Of a stretch of DNA of 40,636 nucleotides, positions 1 to 8,686 are shown one piece after another. Source of the DNA: CAZYQW01 sp964649825 (lineage in GTDB: Bacteria > Planctomycetota > B15-G4 > JADJEK01); the NCBI GenBank assembly GCA_964649825.1, contig CAZYQW010000088.1, positions 1 to 40,636 on the forward strand. The letters are read 5' to 3'. The notes under the pieces are model-generated. The model was not told where the DNA came from. It was given only the letters and a program-made list of their open reading frames with translations, and did no database searches. Numbering within the stretch: the first letter of the stretch is position 1; each line of letters starts with the position of its first letter. A program made the translations under genes and the position numbers.

Positions 1-142
1 TTCGAAGCGAGGCGAGGTCATCGCGACCGAGATCGAGGCGCAGGACCGCAGGCGTACTGCCTGTACGTCGAGGATCCTGCAACGAAGAGATCGGTCGCGA
101 GGGCCCGCCGCAGCCGGAATGACTTTCACCACGGGCTGCTAG
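1..142 (-). repeat. MITE-like palindromic repeat, copy 1 (cut by window start)
   Basis: This is the reverse-strand copy of the element seen complete at 3190-3355. Its outer end is the 21-bp terminal inverted repeat at 122-142, which ends in CTAG. The other terminus lies before the window. Reverse-complemented, it matches copy 2 over 142 bp with two visible substitutions (G for A twice). Those two bases are shared with copy 3, so copies 1 and 3 resemble each other more than copy 2. No coding capacity is apparent. The start codon of the next gene lies 43 bp past its edge. Confidence 0.9.
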
Positions 143-184
143 ACCCGGCAGTCCATCCCCATCGGATCGACTCCAGGAGGAGCC

Positions 185-3100
185 ATGGTCGCGAACCGTC
201 GTCGATCGTTCGTTCTCGTCGCCGCGCTCTTGTCGGTGCTGCCGTGTACGGCTCTGCCGGCGAGCGAGGAGGAGTTCACCTGCGGTTACGAGGAAGGCGG
301 ATTCTCCGGCGCGTCCGGCGGCTGTCTTCCGCTCGACTCGCTGGGACCGAACTCGCTCCTGGTGATGCTCGTCGACAACGACGGCGTGAACGGGACGCCC
401 GCGTCGAAGGCACAGATCGAGTTCGTCATGGGTTGGGTGTCGGATTGGTACTCGAACGTGTCGCAAGGCAAGACGTCGATCACCTACAACGTGCGCGACT
501 GGATCGTGACGAAGAGCACGGACCTGCATGAGGGCGAGCAGCTCGCATTGGAGATCGCCGTCGCGCAGGGAGTTCCGGTCACGGACTTCGATCAGCTCGT
601 CTTCTTCCATTCGCGCGCGCACCCGGCGGGCTACGGCGGGTACCACACGTGCGACCAGTACGAAGTTCCCGGTCAGGGGTCGGTGTCATGGGAGATCAAT
701 CAGATCTTCGCGTATGGCCCGTACTTCTCGCGGCGCATCGACGTCATCCACGAACTGGGCCACGGATTCGATCTCGGCCACGCGTCGCACGTCAACCCGC
801 AAACGGGAGCCGTCGACACGTACGGCGACCAGACCGATCCAATGGGCAACAGCCGCTCGATCGGCCCGATGTGGTTCAACAACGCGTCCCGCCACCAGCT
901 CGGTTGGCTCGAACCCGGCGAGATCGAGACGGTGACGGCGAGCGGAACGTGGACGCTCACCGCGAGCGGTCTCAAGTCGCTGAGGATCGTGAACGCGCAC
1001 CGCAGTTCGTCAGACAACTGGCCGCTCGCGTACTACGTCGAGTACCGGCCGCCGCTCGGCGATGACGAACCGCTCGGGGACTACTACAACGCGACGGTGG
1101 GCGTCCTCGTGCGGGAGAAGCTCGCCTACGGCACCCGCTCCATCGACGGGACCCCGGAGACGCCGTCCGTGAAGACGAACGACTTCGCGCTCATGCCCGG
1201 CCGCTCGCTCGTCCTCGGCGAGCGGATCGTGGTGTCGTGCATCGCGTTCGACCCCATCCAGCTCGAGGCGACCGTTCACGTCGAGTTCACCGAACAGGGG
1301 AACGGCTTTCCGATCCTCGACGACGTGAACGTCACGATCGGTCCGACGTCGCTCGGCGGGTCGTCGATGACGCTGAACGCCGACGCGAGCGACCCGGACG
1401 GGGACTCGATGCTCTACTTCTGGGCGACCGGCATCGACCCATTCGCCGGCGGGCAGTTCTACGGCACGAACGACGCGCGCGGCGGCCAGCTCGTGACGCT
1501 CCCGCCGCCCCAACCCACGCGCGTCCACCTGCTCGTCTCCGACGGCCGCGGGCACGACACCGGCTTCACCCCCGTCGATCTCCTGCCCGGCTCCGATTCC
1601 GTCCACCACGTTCCGGGCGAGTTCTCGACGATCCAATCGGCGGTCGACGCCGCTGGTCCCGGCGATCTCGTGCTCGTCGGCGCCGGGGTCTCGATGTTCG
1701 GTCCCGGCAACCGCGACGTCACCCTCCCGGCGGGCGTTCCGATGACGGTGCGATCGGCGGAGGGTCCATCCGGGACCGTGATCGAATGCCTGGGGGAGGG
1801 ACGCGGGTTCTTCCTCGACAACGCGATCGATCATCGGGCGGTGATCAGCGGGTTCACCGTTCGGCACGGTGCGGCGGACCAAGGCGCGGGCGTTTTCATC
1901 GGCGCGACCGCGACCCCGACGGTGACGAACTGCATCTTCGAGCTCGGCGACGCGAACGAGGGCGGCGGCGTGTACGTCGAACATGGACCCCAGACGCCGC
2001 GTTTCCACGGGAACGTGCTGCGGGACAACACGGCCGGCGCCGGCGGTGGGCTCTACCTCGCCGGCGAGTTCCTGCCGCTCTCTCCGCTGCGCATGCGTGA
2101 GCTCACGATCACCTCGAACGCGGCGACGGGAAACGGCGGAGGCGTTTGGGCCGAAGCGTTCGCGCGCGTGGCCAATTCGACGGTCACCGGCAATCAAAGC
2201 GGCGCGGATGGCGGGGGGTACTACATGAGCTACCCAGTGCGCGTTTCCGACGGGGTCGTGGCCGGCAACCAGGCGACGCGGGGCGGCGGCGTCTTCTCGC
2301 GGGCGAACACGGGCGGCGGCGTGTTCCTGTGGAACTGCACGCTCGCCGACAACGTCGCGACGCAGGGCGGCGGCATCTTCATCGACAACGCGTTCGTCTG
2401 GTTCATGAACGGGATCCTGTACGGGAACGTCCCCGACTCGTACGTGATCGTGACGGGCGGGTCGACGCGCTTCCGACCGTCGTGGTCGGACATCGAGGGC
2501 GGCGCGGGTCTCGGCGACGGCGTGTTCGACGCCGACCCCCTCTTCTCCGCGACGGAGCCGTACCACCTCTCGCCGGGTTCTCCATGCATCGACCGCGGCG
2601 ACGGCGGCGTGGCGATGCTGGCCGGCGCGGATGGGCGCGAACGGCTCGACGACCCGACGGTGCAAAACCAGGGCACTGGCGATCCGGACTACGTCGACGT
2701 CGGCGCGTTCGAGGCGCGGCTTCCCGCTCCGACCGTAGCCGCCGCGCATTCGTACTCGGCGGTCGTCACGCTCGCGTGGGATCCGCAAAGCGGCGACTTC
2801 CGCCTCGAGCGGGCGTACTCGCCTTGGGGCCCGTTCGTCACGGTCGCGAACCCGACGGGTTCTCCTTGGCACGACTTCTCCGCGTCTTCCCCGTCCCCGG
2901 ATGCGTTCGACTGGTATCGGGTGATCGCCGTCGGCGCGACCGGCGACAGCGTTCCGTCACGGCCCACGCTCGCGATCCCGATCTGCGCCCGCCTCGCCCA
3001 CGACGGGGGCGAACCGCTCCGGGTCGACGCCGCGGACGAGGCCGTCTTTCTCACCCTCCTGAACCAACCGTGGCAACCGCTGTCCGTGTACGCCGATCTG

Positions 3101-3193
3101 ACCGGCGGCATCGCCGGCCTGCCGGACGGTCAGGTCACGGAGGTCGACCACGAGACGTTCCTGCTTTGGCTCGGGTGGGAGGAGCCCCGCTAG
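185..3193 (+). CDS. Secreted M11-like metalloprotease with beta-helix and dockerin-like tail
   Basis: Predicted exported multidomain protein of 1002 aa. An N-terminal signal peptide (RRR, then a hydrophobic core, then ALPA) precedes a zinc-protease domain. That domain carries HELGHGFDLGH at residues 189-199 and YGDQTDPMG at about 213, followed by FNNASRHQLGWL. This motif order is typical of gametolysin-like M11 peptidases, although Asp replaces the usual metzincin Gly at position 8 of the zinc motif. Residues about 375-465 look like an Ig/PKD-type domain (DASDPDGD). Residues about 475-840 are a right-handed parallel beta-helix with many GGG-V-V turns. A fibronectin-III-like stretch follows. 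The last 50 residues (DLTGG...PDGQVTEVDHETFLLWLG) resemble a dockerin-like tail. AGGAGG at 175-180 supports the start. The TAG stop lies inside the repeat at 3190-3355. It probably degrades or binds extracellular protein or glycan; the substrate is unknown. Confidence 0.85.
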   Translation: MVANRRRSFVLVAALLSVLPCTALPASEEEFTCGYEEGGFSGASGGCLPLDSLGPNSLLVMLVDNDGVNGTPASKAQIEFVMGWVSDWYSNVSQGKTSITYNVRDWIVTKSTDLHEGEQLALEIAVAQGVPVTDFDQLVFFHSRAHPAGYGGYHTCDQYEVPGQGSVSWEINQIFAYGPYFSRRIDVIHELGHGFDLGHASHVNPQTGAVDTYGDQTDPMGNSRSIGPMWFNNASRHQLGWLEPGEIETVTASGTWTLTASGLKSLRIVNAHRSSSDNWPLAYYVEYRPPLGDDEPLGDYYNATVGVLVREKLAYGTRSIDGTPETPSVKTNDFALMPGRSLVLGERIVVSCIAFDPIQLEATVHVEFTEQGNGFPILDDVNVTIGPTSLGGSSMTLNADASDPDGDSMLYFWATGIDPFAGGQFYGTNDARGGQLVTLPPPQPTRVHLLVSDGRGHDTGFTPVDLLPGSDSVHHVPGEFSTIQSAVDAAGPGDLVLVGAGVSMFGPGNRDVTLPAGVPMTVRSAEGPSGTVIECLGEGRGFFLDNAIDHRAVISGFTVRHGAADQGAGVFIGATATPTVTNCIFELGDANEGGGVYVEHGPQTPRFHGNVLRDNTAGAGGGLYLAGEFLPLSPLRMRELTITSNAATGNGGGVWAEAFARVANSTVTGNQSGADGGGYYMSYPVRVSDGVVAGNQATRGGGVFSRANTGGGVFLWNCTLADNVATQGGGIFIDNAFVWFMNGILYGNVPDSYVIVTGGSTRFRPSWSDIEGGAGLGDGVFDADPLFSATEPYHLSPGSPCIDRGDGGVAMLAGADGRERLDDPTVQNQGTGDPDYVDVGAFEARLPAPTVAAAHSYSAVVTLAWDPQSGDFRLERAYSPWGPFVTVANPTGSPWHDFSASSPSPDAFDWYRVIAVGATGDSVPSRPTLAIPICARLAHDGGEPLRVDAADEAVFLTLLNQPWQPLSVYADLTGGIAGLPDGQVTEVDHETFLLWLGWEEPR

Positions 3194-3355
3194 CAGCCCG
3201 TGGTGAAAGTCATTCCGGCTGCGGCGAGCCCTCGCGACCAATCTCTTCGTTGCAGGATCCTCGACGTACAGGCAGTACGCCTGCGGTCCTGCGCCTCGAT
3301 CTCGGTCGCGATGACCTCGCCTCGCTTCGAAAGCACTTTCACCACGGGCTGCTAG
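3190..3355 (+). repeat. MITE-like palindromic repeat, copy 2 (complete, 166 bp)
   Basis: This is the only full copy. It starts ctagcagcccgtggtgaaag and ends with the exact reverse complement, giving perfect 21-bp terminal inverted repeats (3190-3210 and 3335-3355) with CTAG at both extremes. The interior is also imperfectly palindromic: caggcagtacgcctg lies at the centre, and tcgcgacc and gcagga segments pair across it, so the whole element could fold into one long hairpin. It encodes no protein. The structure fits a non-autonomous miniature transposable element. CTAG would suit an element that duplicates a 4-bp YTAR-type target, as IS5-group elements do, but no transposase is present here to confirm the family. 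Confidence 0.88.
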
Positions 3356-3505
3356 ACTCAGGGCCCGCGCGAGAATCACCTCCCGTCTCGTGCGGCCCGC
3401 TCCGCCCCTGGCTGCGCGCCGGGATCGGCTCGGGCGTTCTCGACGACCGGTCCGCGGGCTACGATGCGCCGGCGCAGGCTCTCCTTGTAGGTCGGAGGTC
3501 GTGTC

Positions 3506-4618
3506 ATGTCCGAGGCGCTCGTCCTGGTTCTCGCGCTGCTCCTCACCGAGCCGGATCCCACGGTGGTCGAGGCCCGCGAGGCGATCGACGCCGGGGTCCG
3601 GTTCCTGCTCTCGAGCCAGAACGAGGACGGCTCGTGGGGCGGCGTGAAGAACGCGACGTACACGAGCAGCTTCGCCAACGTTGCGACGTACCACTGCTGG
3701 CAGATCGGGACGACCGCGCTGGCGACCGAGGCGCTCATCGCGCTCGGCGGCGACCCGGCGGAGCCGGCCGTCGAACGCGGTCTGGCGTACATCGTCGCGA
3801 ACGCGCGGCTCCGTCGCCCGGCCGAGTGGGACGTCGACAACAACTGGGGGCTCATCTACGGCGTCAACGTCTTGTCGATCGCGTTGCGCGACCCGCGGTT
3901 CTCCAGGGGCGACCCCGAGCCGCTGCTCCGCGACGCGGCGCGGACGATGCTCGACGGGATGAAGCGCCACCAGTCGCCGCGGGGCGGGTGGGGCTACTAC
4001 GCCGATCCCAGCGCGGCGTGGCGGCCCGACTGGGCCACGTCGTTCACGACGGCGGTGGGGGTGCTCGCGCTCGTGAACGCGCGCGAGGCGGGCCTCGAAG
4101 TCGACGCGAAGATGTTCGACGCCGCGGTGCGTGCGCTCGAGAGTGCGAGGCTGAGGAACGGCGCGTTCGACTACGAAGTGAACGCGGTGCCGCGCCATTT
4201 CCATCTGGAGTCGATCAACCAGGTGAAGGGCTCGCTCGGCCGCATCCAGGTCGGAAACCTCGCGCTGATCCGAGCCGGGCGCGCGGTGGAGGAGGAGCAG
4301 GTCGCGTGGGGCATCGACCAGTTCTTCCGCCACCACAAGTTCCTCGACGCGGCGCGCCTGAAGCCGATCCCGCACGAGGCGTATTACGCGAACGCCGCCT
4401 ACTTCTACCTGTTCGGCCACCATTACGCCGCACGGTTGATCGCGACGCAGGACCATGCGCGCCGGCCGGAGTGGGAGCGGTCCCTGCGGCGAGAGATCCT
4501 GAAATGCCGGGAGGAGAGCGGGGCGATGTGGGACTTCTACATCGCCTCGCACACGCGACCGTACGGCACCGCGTTCGGGATCTTGGCCCTCGCGGAGACC
4601 CTGCCGCACCGCGACTGA
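3506..4618 (+). CDS. Prenyltransferase/squalene-oxidase-repeat (alpha/alpha toroid) protein
   Basis: 370 aa. A short hydrophobic N-terminus (LVLVLALLL) suggests export or membrane anchoring. The rest is built of helical repeats of the terpenoid-cyclase/prenyltransferase type: the QNEDGSWG motif at about residues 38-45, then NNWGLIYGVNVL, SPRGGWGYYAD, RNGAFDYEVN and GAMWDFYIASHT at regular spacing. I see no DXDD cyclase acid motif, so a squalene cyclase activity is not supported. Relatives in planctomycetes are usually annotated only as repeat-containing proteins. GGAGG at 3494-3498 supports the start. The promoter region is the 150 bp between the MITE-like repeat and the gene. Confidence 0.8.
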   Translation: MSEALVLVLALLLTEPDPTVVEAREAIDAGVRFLLSSQNEDGSWGGVKNATYTSSFANVATYHCWQIGTTALATEALIALGGDPAEPAVERGLAYIVANARLRRPAEWDVDNNWGLIYGVNVLSIALRDPRFSRGDPEPLLRDAARTMLDGMKRHQSPRGGWGYYADPSAAWRPDWATSFTTAVGVLALVNAREAGLEVDAKMFDAAVRALESARLRNGAFDYEVNAVPRHFHLESINQVKGSLGRIQVGNLALIRAGRAVEEEQVAWGIDQFFRHHKFLDAARLKPIPHEAYYANAAYFYLFGHHYAARLIATQDHARRPEWERSLRREILKCREESGAMWDFYIASHTRPYGTAFGILALAETLPHRD

Positions 4619-4639
4619 CGTCGTTTCCGCTCCGAATCG

Positions 4640-4665
4640 GAACGGGGCGCGGTCAAACCCCGTTC
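4640..4665 (+). terminator. Terminator-like hairpin
   Basis: Perfect 8-bp stem gaacgggg/ccccgttc with a 10-nt loop, starting 22 bp after the stop of the toroid protein. There is no clear T-tract after it, so intrinsic termination is plausible but not certain. Confidence 0.4.
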
Positions 4666-4720
4666 ATGTCATCCCGCTCGATGGCCGATAGGAGGAAGGA
4701 TCTCATCAGGATCGCTCCTC

Positions 4721-5767
4721 ATGGCCGAATCGAGCCCCGTCGCACTTCTCAAGCAGCTTTCGAAGAACGAGTTCGGGTTCTTCGCGAAGATCGCGAACAT
4801 CTCGGAGTTCGTCCAGCCGTTCGCCCACAACTTCGCCGCCAACCAAACGGTGGCGGACGTCGTGCGGGCGTTCGCGATGGCCCCCGCTCCCTGCGGGTTG
4901 GTCCGCGGCGGCGAGTCGGCCGGGATGATCACCGAGCTCGAACTCCTCCGCTGCCAGCAGAAAGACGGGCAGAATGGACCCGGCCTCGCGATGCCGCTCT
5001 CGTCGATCGTCTGGCACGACCCGATCCACGTCTCCGCCGCCGCGGCGCCGGCCGATGCGCTGAGCCTCCTGATCGACAACGACGTGAACGAGCTTCTGGT
5101 CGGCGACGACCCGGCCCACCCCAGCGGATACGTGACGCGAAACGAGTTCCTCGATCTCCTGATCATGTTCGGGCGGGTCTGCGTCAACTCGAAGGACCGG
5201 GTCCGGCTGCGTCTGGTCGACATGGACCGCGGCCTCTTGGCGGATGACTACTTCGACCGCGGCGCGAAGACCGTCCGCGACGTCATGTCGGTCCAGGTGC
5301 CGACGTTGAAGAAGACCGACACGGTCCAGGCCGCGATCGAGGCGATGATCGAGCACCAGGTCAGACAACTCCCCGTGGTCTTCGACCAGGGGACGTTCGC
5401 CGGTCTCGTCACCGATCGCGACATCCTCGCGCTGCTGCCGGCGCCCGACGAGGAGCTCTTCCCAGGTCCCGCGCCGCGGTCGAACGGAGCGGTCGAGAAG
5501 CCGGGGCATCTGCGACGTCGCACGCTGTTCGCGATCTCGTCGAAGCACGAGATCCTGCGGTTCAGCGTGAACGCGATCCTGCGTCCGCCGGCTCCGCTGC
5601 GGGTCCATCCCGAGGGGCTCCTCATCCAGGCAATGGCGACGATGCAGGCGCGGGGCGAGCACGCGCTGGTGGCCGTCGACCGCAAGGACAACCGCGTCGT
5701 CGGGATCCTGACGTTGACCGACATCCTTCGCGCCTGCCGCGCCGCCATGCGGCTCGCGAATCTCTGA
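4721..5767 (+). CDS. CBS-domain protein
   Basis: 348 aa, soluble, with no signal peptide or membrane segment. The clearest CBS motif is the third: VRDVMSVQVPTLKKTDTVQA, then MIEHQVRQLPVV and FAGLVTDRDIL at about residues 185-245. Two degenerate CBS-like segments come before it (about 35-85 and 88-150, with VNELLVGDD and YVTRNEFLDLL). A fourth lies at the C-terminus (about 280-340: LLIQAMATMQARGEHALVAVD, then VVGILTLTDIL). Paired CBS domains usually sense adenine nucleotides. No catalytic or transport domain is attached, so this is a stand-alone sensor whose partner is unknown. A ggagg run lies about 24 bp upstream, further than usual. Confidence 0.85.
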   Translation: MAESSPVALLKQLSKNEFGFFAKIANISEFVQPFAHNFAANQTVADVVRAFAMAPAPCGLVRGGESAGMITELELLRCQQKDGQNGPGLAMPLSSIVWHDPIHVSAAAAPADALSLLIDNDVNELLVGDDPAHPSGYVTRNEFLDLLIMFGRVCVNSKDRVRLRLVDMDRGLLADDYFDRGAKTVRDVMSVQVPTLKKTDTVQAAIEAMIEHQVRQLPVVFDQGTFAGLVTDRDILALLPAPDEELFPGPAPRSNGAVEKPGHLRRRTLFAISSKHEILRFSVNAILRPPAPLRVHPEGLLIQAMATMQARGEHALVAVDRKDNRVVGILTLTDILRACRAAMRLANL

Positions 5768-5871
5768 TTCGACCGGCCCCCGCGGCCGCATCGCGGAATC
5801 GCGCGCGAGCCTTTAGACTCGCCCGGGTTCCTGGAGATCCATCAAGACGAGAGCCATCAACCCGACGACTC

Positions 5872-8505
5872 ATGCTGGATGGCATTCGCCGCGACGGTAC
5901 AAGTCCCATGTTCGATCGATCCTCCCGTGCGCGACCGTTCGTCGCCGTCCTCGGGCTTCTCGCCGCCCAGCTCGTCGCCTGTCGTCGGAACGAGCCGGCG
6001 GCCGGCCCGGACAGCGCCCCGGCAAGGACGCGGCGGCCGTTGATCCTGGCGCTCGACCGCGCCGTGCCAATGGTCGGGTTCTCCGACGCCATCCGCCAGA
6101 TCGATCCGCTCGGCGATCCCGATCGCAACGTCGACGATTCGGGAATCCCGTTCGCCATGCCGCACACCGGGCAGGTCGTCTTCCGCGGCGTCGAGGGTGG
6201 GCCGCGATCGTCGTTGCGGATCGGCTTCGGCGTCGAGGCGGTCCAGGCGAAGGAGGCGGAGGGCGTCGCGGTCGTGTTTCGAGCTCGCGTCGTCGCGACG
6301 GGCGTGGACGAGGTCGTGTTCCGTCGGACGATCGAGGTCGGCCCCGTCGCGAGCGCCCCCGATCGGCGGTGGGATCGCGTCGCGTTGCCGCCCGCCGTCG
6401 AGAGCGGCCCCTTCGACCTGTGGCTCGAGACGAGCTCGGCGACGAAGCTCGACCCGTCTGCGTTCGTCCCCGTCTTCCTGAGCCCCGTCGTCGACGTCGA
6501 CTCCCCGGTACCGCGCGCGGCGCGGCGCACCGCGCGGCTCGTCCGTCGCGAGCTGCTCGACGAGGCCGAGCTGGCGCTGGCCGGCATGGCGAATGCGAAA
6601 CGCGTGACGTTCGCGCAGCGTCAGGGCGATGACGGCGCACCGGAGCAGCTCGAGATGGACGCGTACGGACTTACCGCGTCGTTCGTCGCGACGACGCGTC
6701 AATCGACGGGAGGAGGCGGCGCGCGTCCCGCGCTCTACTTCTGCGAGGCGCTGCCGGCCACGAGCTTCGACGTCGACGTCTCCGACGCGGGCGGCGTGCT
6801 CGCGTTCGCAGTCGGACTGGACCATCGCTCCTGGACGATCGGGGCCGCGGCATTCCGCGTCGACGTCGACGGCCAGCGTACGTTCGAACGAACGCTCGAC
6901 CCGGCGGAGCGACCGGGCGACCGCGGCTGGATCCCCGTCGAGATCGACCTGACCCCGTGGAGGGGGCGGCGGGTCGAGGTCGCGTTCTCCGGCGACACGA
7001 CGACGCGAGGGGCGGAGCTCGTCCCCGTTCGCGAGTGGGGCCCCCATGGTCCCCTGCCGCCGCGAATGCACCGGATCGAGCGCGTTCGCGCCGCGTTCGG
7101 GCGTCCGTGCGTGATCGAGGAGGTCGAGGTCGGATACCGCGCGTCGAGCGCCGAGCGGCCGAGCGTCCTCCTGATCAACGTCGAGACGTTTCGCACCGAC
7201 GCGGTCGGCGCGTTCGGCGGCCGCGCGGACGCGACGCCGAACCTGGACCGCCTCGCGAGCGAGGGCGTGCGCGTCGAGGAGTGCATCACCGTCGCGCCGT
7301 GGACGCCACCGTCCGTCGCCTCGCTTCTCACCGGCGTCTACCCGTGGACGCACGGCGTCCTGTCGCGGCAACGGATCTACCTGCCGGGCGCCTTCGAGAC
7401 GCTGGCGGAGCGGGCCCTCGCGGCGGGGGCGCGCACGTTGGCGATCTGCACGAACGGGCTGATCTCGCGGAGCCACAACTTCGACCAGGGGTTCGAGGAC
7501 TTCATCGCGCCGTCGTTCGCCAACGCACGGCAGGTCGTCGAGACGTTCGGCGACTGGCTCGTGGAGCACGAGGGACGCCAGTTCTTCGCGTACCTCCACG
7601 TCTTCGAGCCCCACTACCCGCCGAACGCGCCGGGCGACGACGCGTACCGCTACGTCCCCGATCGACTTCGCCACCTCGACGCGCCCGCTGCGCTCGCCCG
7701 GATCCTGGAGCGGGGGAAGCGCGGCGAGCGGGTCTCCCCCGACGACGACGACATCGAGCTGTTGCGGACGATGTATCTCGGCGAGGTGCGCTACTTCGAC
7801 CGCCAGCTCGCGCGCCTCGAGGAGATCCTGCGCGAGCGGGACCTGATCGGACGGGTCATCGTCGTCGTCACCGGCGACCACGGCGAGGAGTTCGGCGAGC
7901 ATGGCATGCTCGGACACGGCTCGCAGCTCTTCGGGGAGAGCGTGCGCGTGCCCCTCGTCTTTTGGGGGCCGGGGATCGTCCCGGAGGGCGTCGTCGTGCA
8001 GGGGCCGCTCGAGAACCGCGCGCTCTACGCCACGTGCCTTGCGCTGATGAACGTGCCGCTCGCGCCCGACGAGGCGGCCAGCGCGTTGCGGTTCACCGGT
8101 CGCGCGCCGCGCGGGGAGGCGTACACGACGACGTCGGTCGGTCTGCATCCGTCGACGCAGGCCGAGGCGCACTACGAGACGCATCACGCCATCCGCACGC
8201 GCTCGGCGTCGTTCCTCTACGTCCCGTCCCGGACCTTCGAGGACGATCCGCCCCGCTACCGGGCCTTCGGACTCGCCGACGATCCGGGCGAAACCCGCGA
8301 CGTGCACCACGCGAACGAGACGCTCGTGCGCGAGCTCAAGGAGCGGATGAAGAAGGCGTACGCGATCGCGACCCGTCGGCGCGAGGGCCTGCCGGTCGGC
8401 GAACTCGATCGCGGCGCCGCCGAGACGATGGCGCAGCTCGGCTACATCGTCGGCACGTCGAACGAGCGGGCCGACACCGTCCTCTTCCCCGAGGACGAGG
8501 ACTGA
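5872..8505 (+). CDS. Sulfatase-fold lipoprotein lacking the FGly cysteine
   Basis: 877 aa from 5872. ATG 5908 is a better start, because it gives a normal lipoprotein signal (MFDRSSRARPF, hydrophobic core, lipobox LVAC, Cys at residue 37 of the long form). Residues about 50-420 form an N-terminal beta-rich region of unknown function. The alkaline-phosphatase/sulfatase domain starts near 430 (LLINVETFRTDAVG). At the nucleophile position the sequence is WTPPSVASLLTG. Thr 478 stands where sulfatases have Cys or Ser, and Val replaces the Arg of C/S-x-P-x-R. The metal-binding DHGEEFGEHG at about 669 is intact. The protein is therefore unlikely to be a formylglycine sulfatase. A Thr-nucleophile phosphotransferase or phosphohydrolase is possible, as in lipid-modifying members of the superfamily. 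It is probably anchored to a membrane. Confidence 0.82.
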   Translation: MLDGIRRDGTSPMFDRSSRARPFVAVLGLLAAQLVACRRNEPAAGPDSAPARTRRPLILALDRAVPMVGFSDAIRQIDPLGDPDRNVDDSGIPFAMPHTGQVVFRGVEGGPRSSLRIGFGVEAVQAKEAEGVAVVFRARVVATGVDEVVFRRTIEVGPVASAPDRRWDRVALPPAVESGPFDLWLETSSATKLDPSAFVPVFLSPVVDVDSPVPRAARRTARLVRRELLDEAELALAGMANAKRVTFAQRQGDDGAPEQLEMDAYGLTASFVATTRQSTGGGGARPALYFCEALPATSFDVDVSDAGGVLAFAVGLDHRSWTIGAAAFRVDVDGQRTFERTLDPAERPGDRGWIPVEIDLTPWRGRRVEVAFSGDTTTRGAELVPVREWGPHGPLPPRMHRIERVRAAFGRPCVIEEVEVGYRASSAERPSVLLINVETFRTDAVGAFGGRADATPNLDRLASEGVRVEECITVAPWTPPSVASLLTGVYPWTHGVLSRQRIYLPGAFETLAERALAAGARTLAICTNGLISRSHNFDQGFEDFIAPSFANARQVVETFGDWLVEHEGRQFFAYLHVFEPHYPPNAPGDDAYRYVPDRLRHLDAPAALARILERGKRGERVSPDDDDIELLRTMYLGEVRYFDRQLARLEEILRERDLIGRVIVVVTGDHGEEFGEHGMLGHGSQLFGESVRVPLVFWGPGIVPEGVVVQGPLENRALYATCLALMNVPLAPDEAASALRFTGRAPRGEAYTTTSVGLHPSTQAEAHYETHHAIRTRSASFLYVPSRTFEDDPPRYRAFGLADDPGETRDVHHANETLVRELKERMKKAYAIATRRREGLPVGELDRGAAETMAQLGYIVGTSNERADTVLFPEDED

Positions 8506-8686
8506 CCGGAGCCGTCCCGGATCCGCACGGTCGTTCGTGATGCGAACGGTCGCCGGGGGATCGGAAGCGGGGCGCGGGTCCCGCCGACGCGAGAGAACGA
8601 GGGTGACGCTGCGCGGAGAGGGCCGCGACCCCGGATCGAGCTTGGCACGCCGGATGCGTTCGCGCGCCTTCATTCGGGAGTCCAAC

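Noticed and set aside
1010..2872. 620-codon minus-strand frame inside the M11 protease gene
   Set aside because: Typical high-GC antisense shadow; the plus strand carries signal peptide, zinc motif and beta-helix.
1..3355. Classical composite transposon
   Set aside because: The flanking repeats are too short to encode a transposase and none lies between them; only passive mobilisation can be proposed.
2146..5247. 1033-codon plus-strand frame overlapping three real genes
   Set aside because: Arg/Gly-rich out-of-frame reading through the repeat element and two genes with recognisable motifs; no domain of its own.
8537..8686. N-terminal extension of the coiled-coil protein from ATG 8537
   Set aside because: The extension is Arg/Gly-rich, its ATG lies in a small hairpin, and a better ribosome site precedes ATG 8687.
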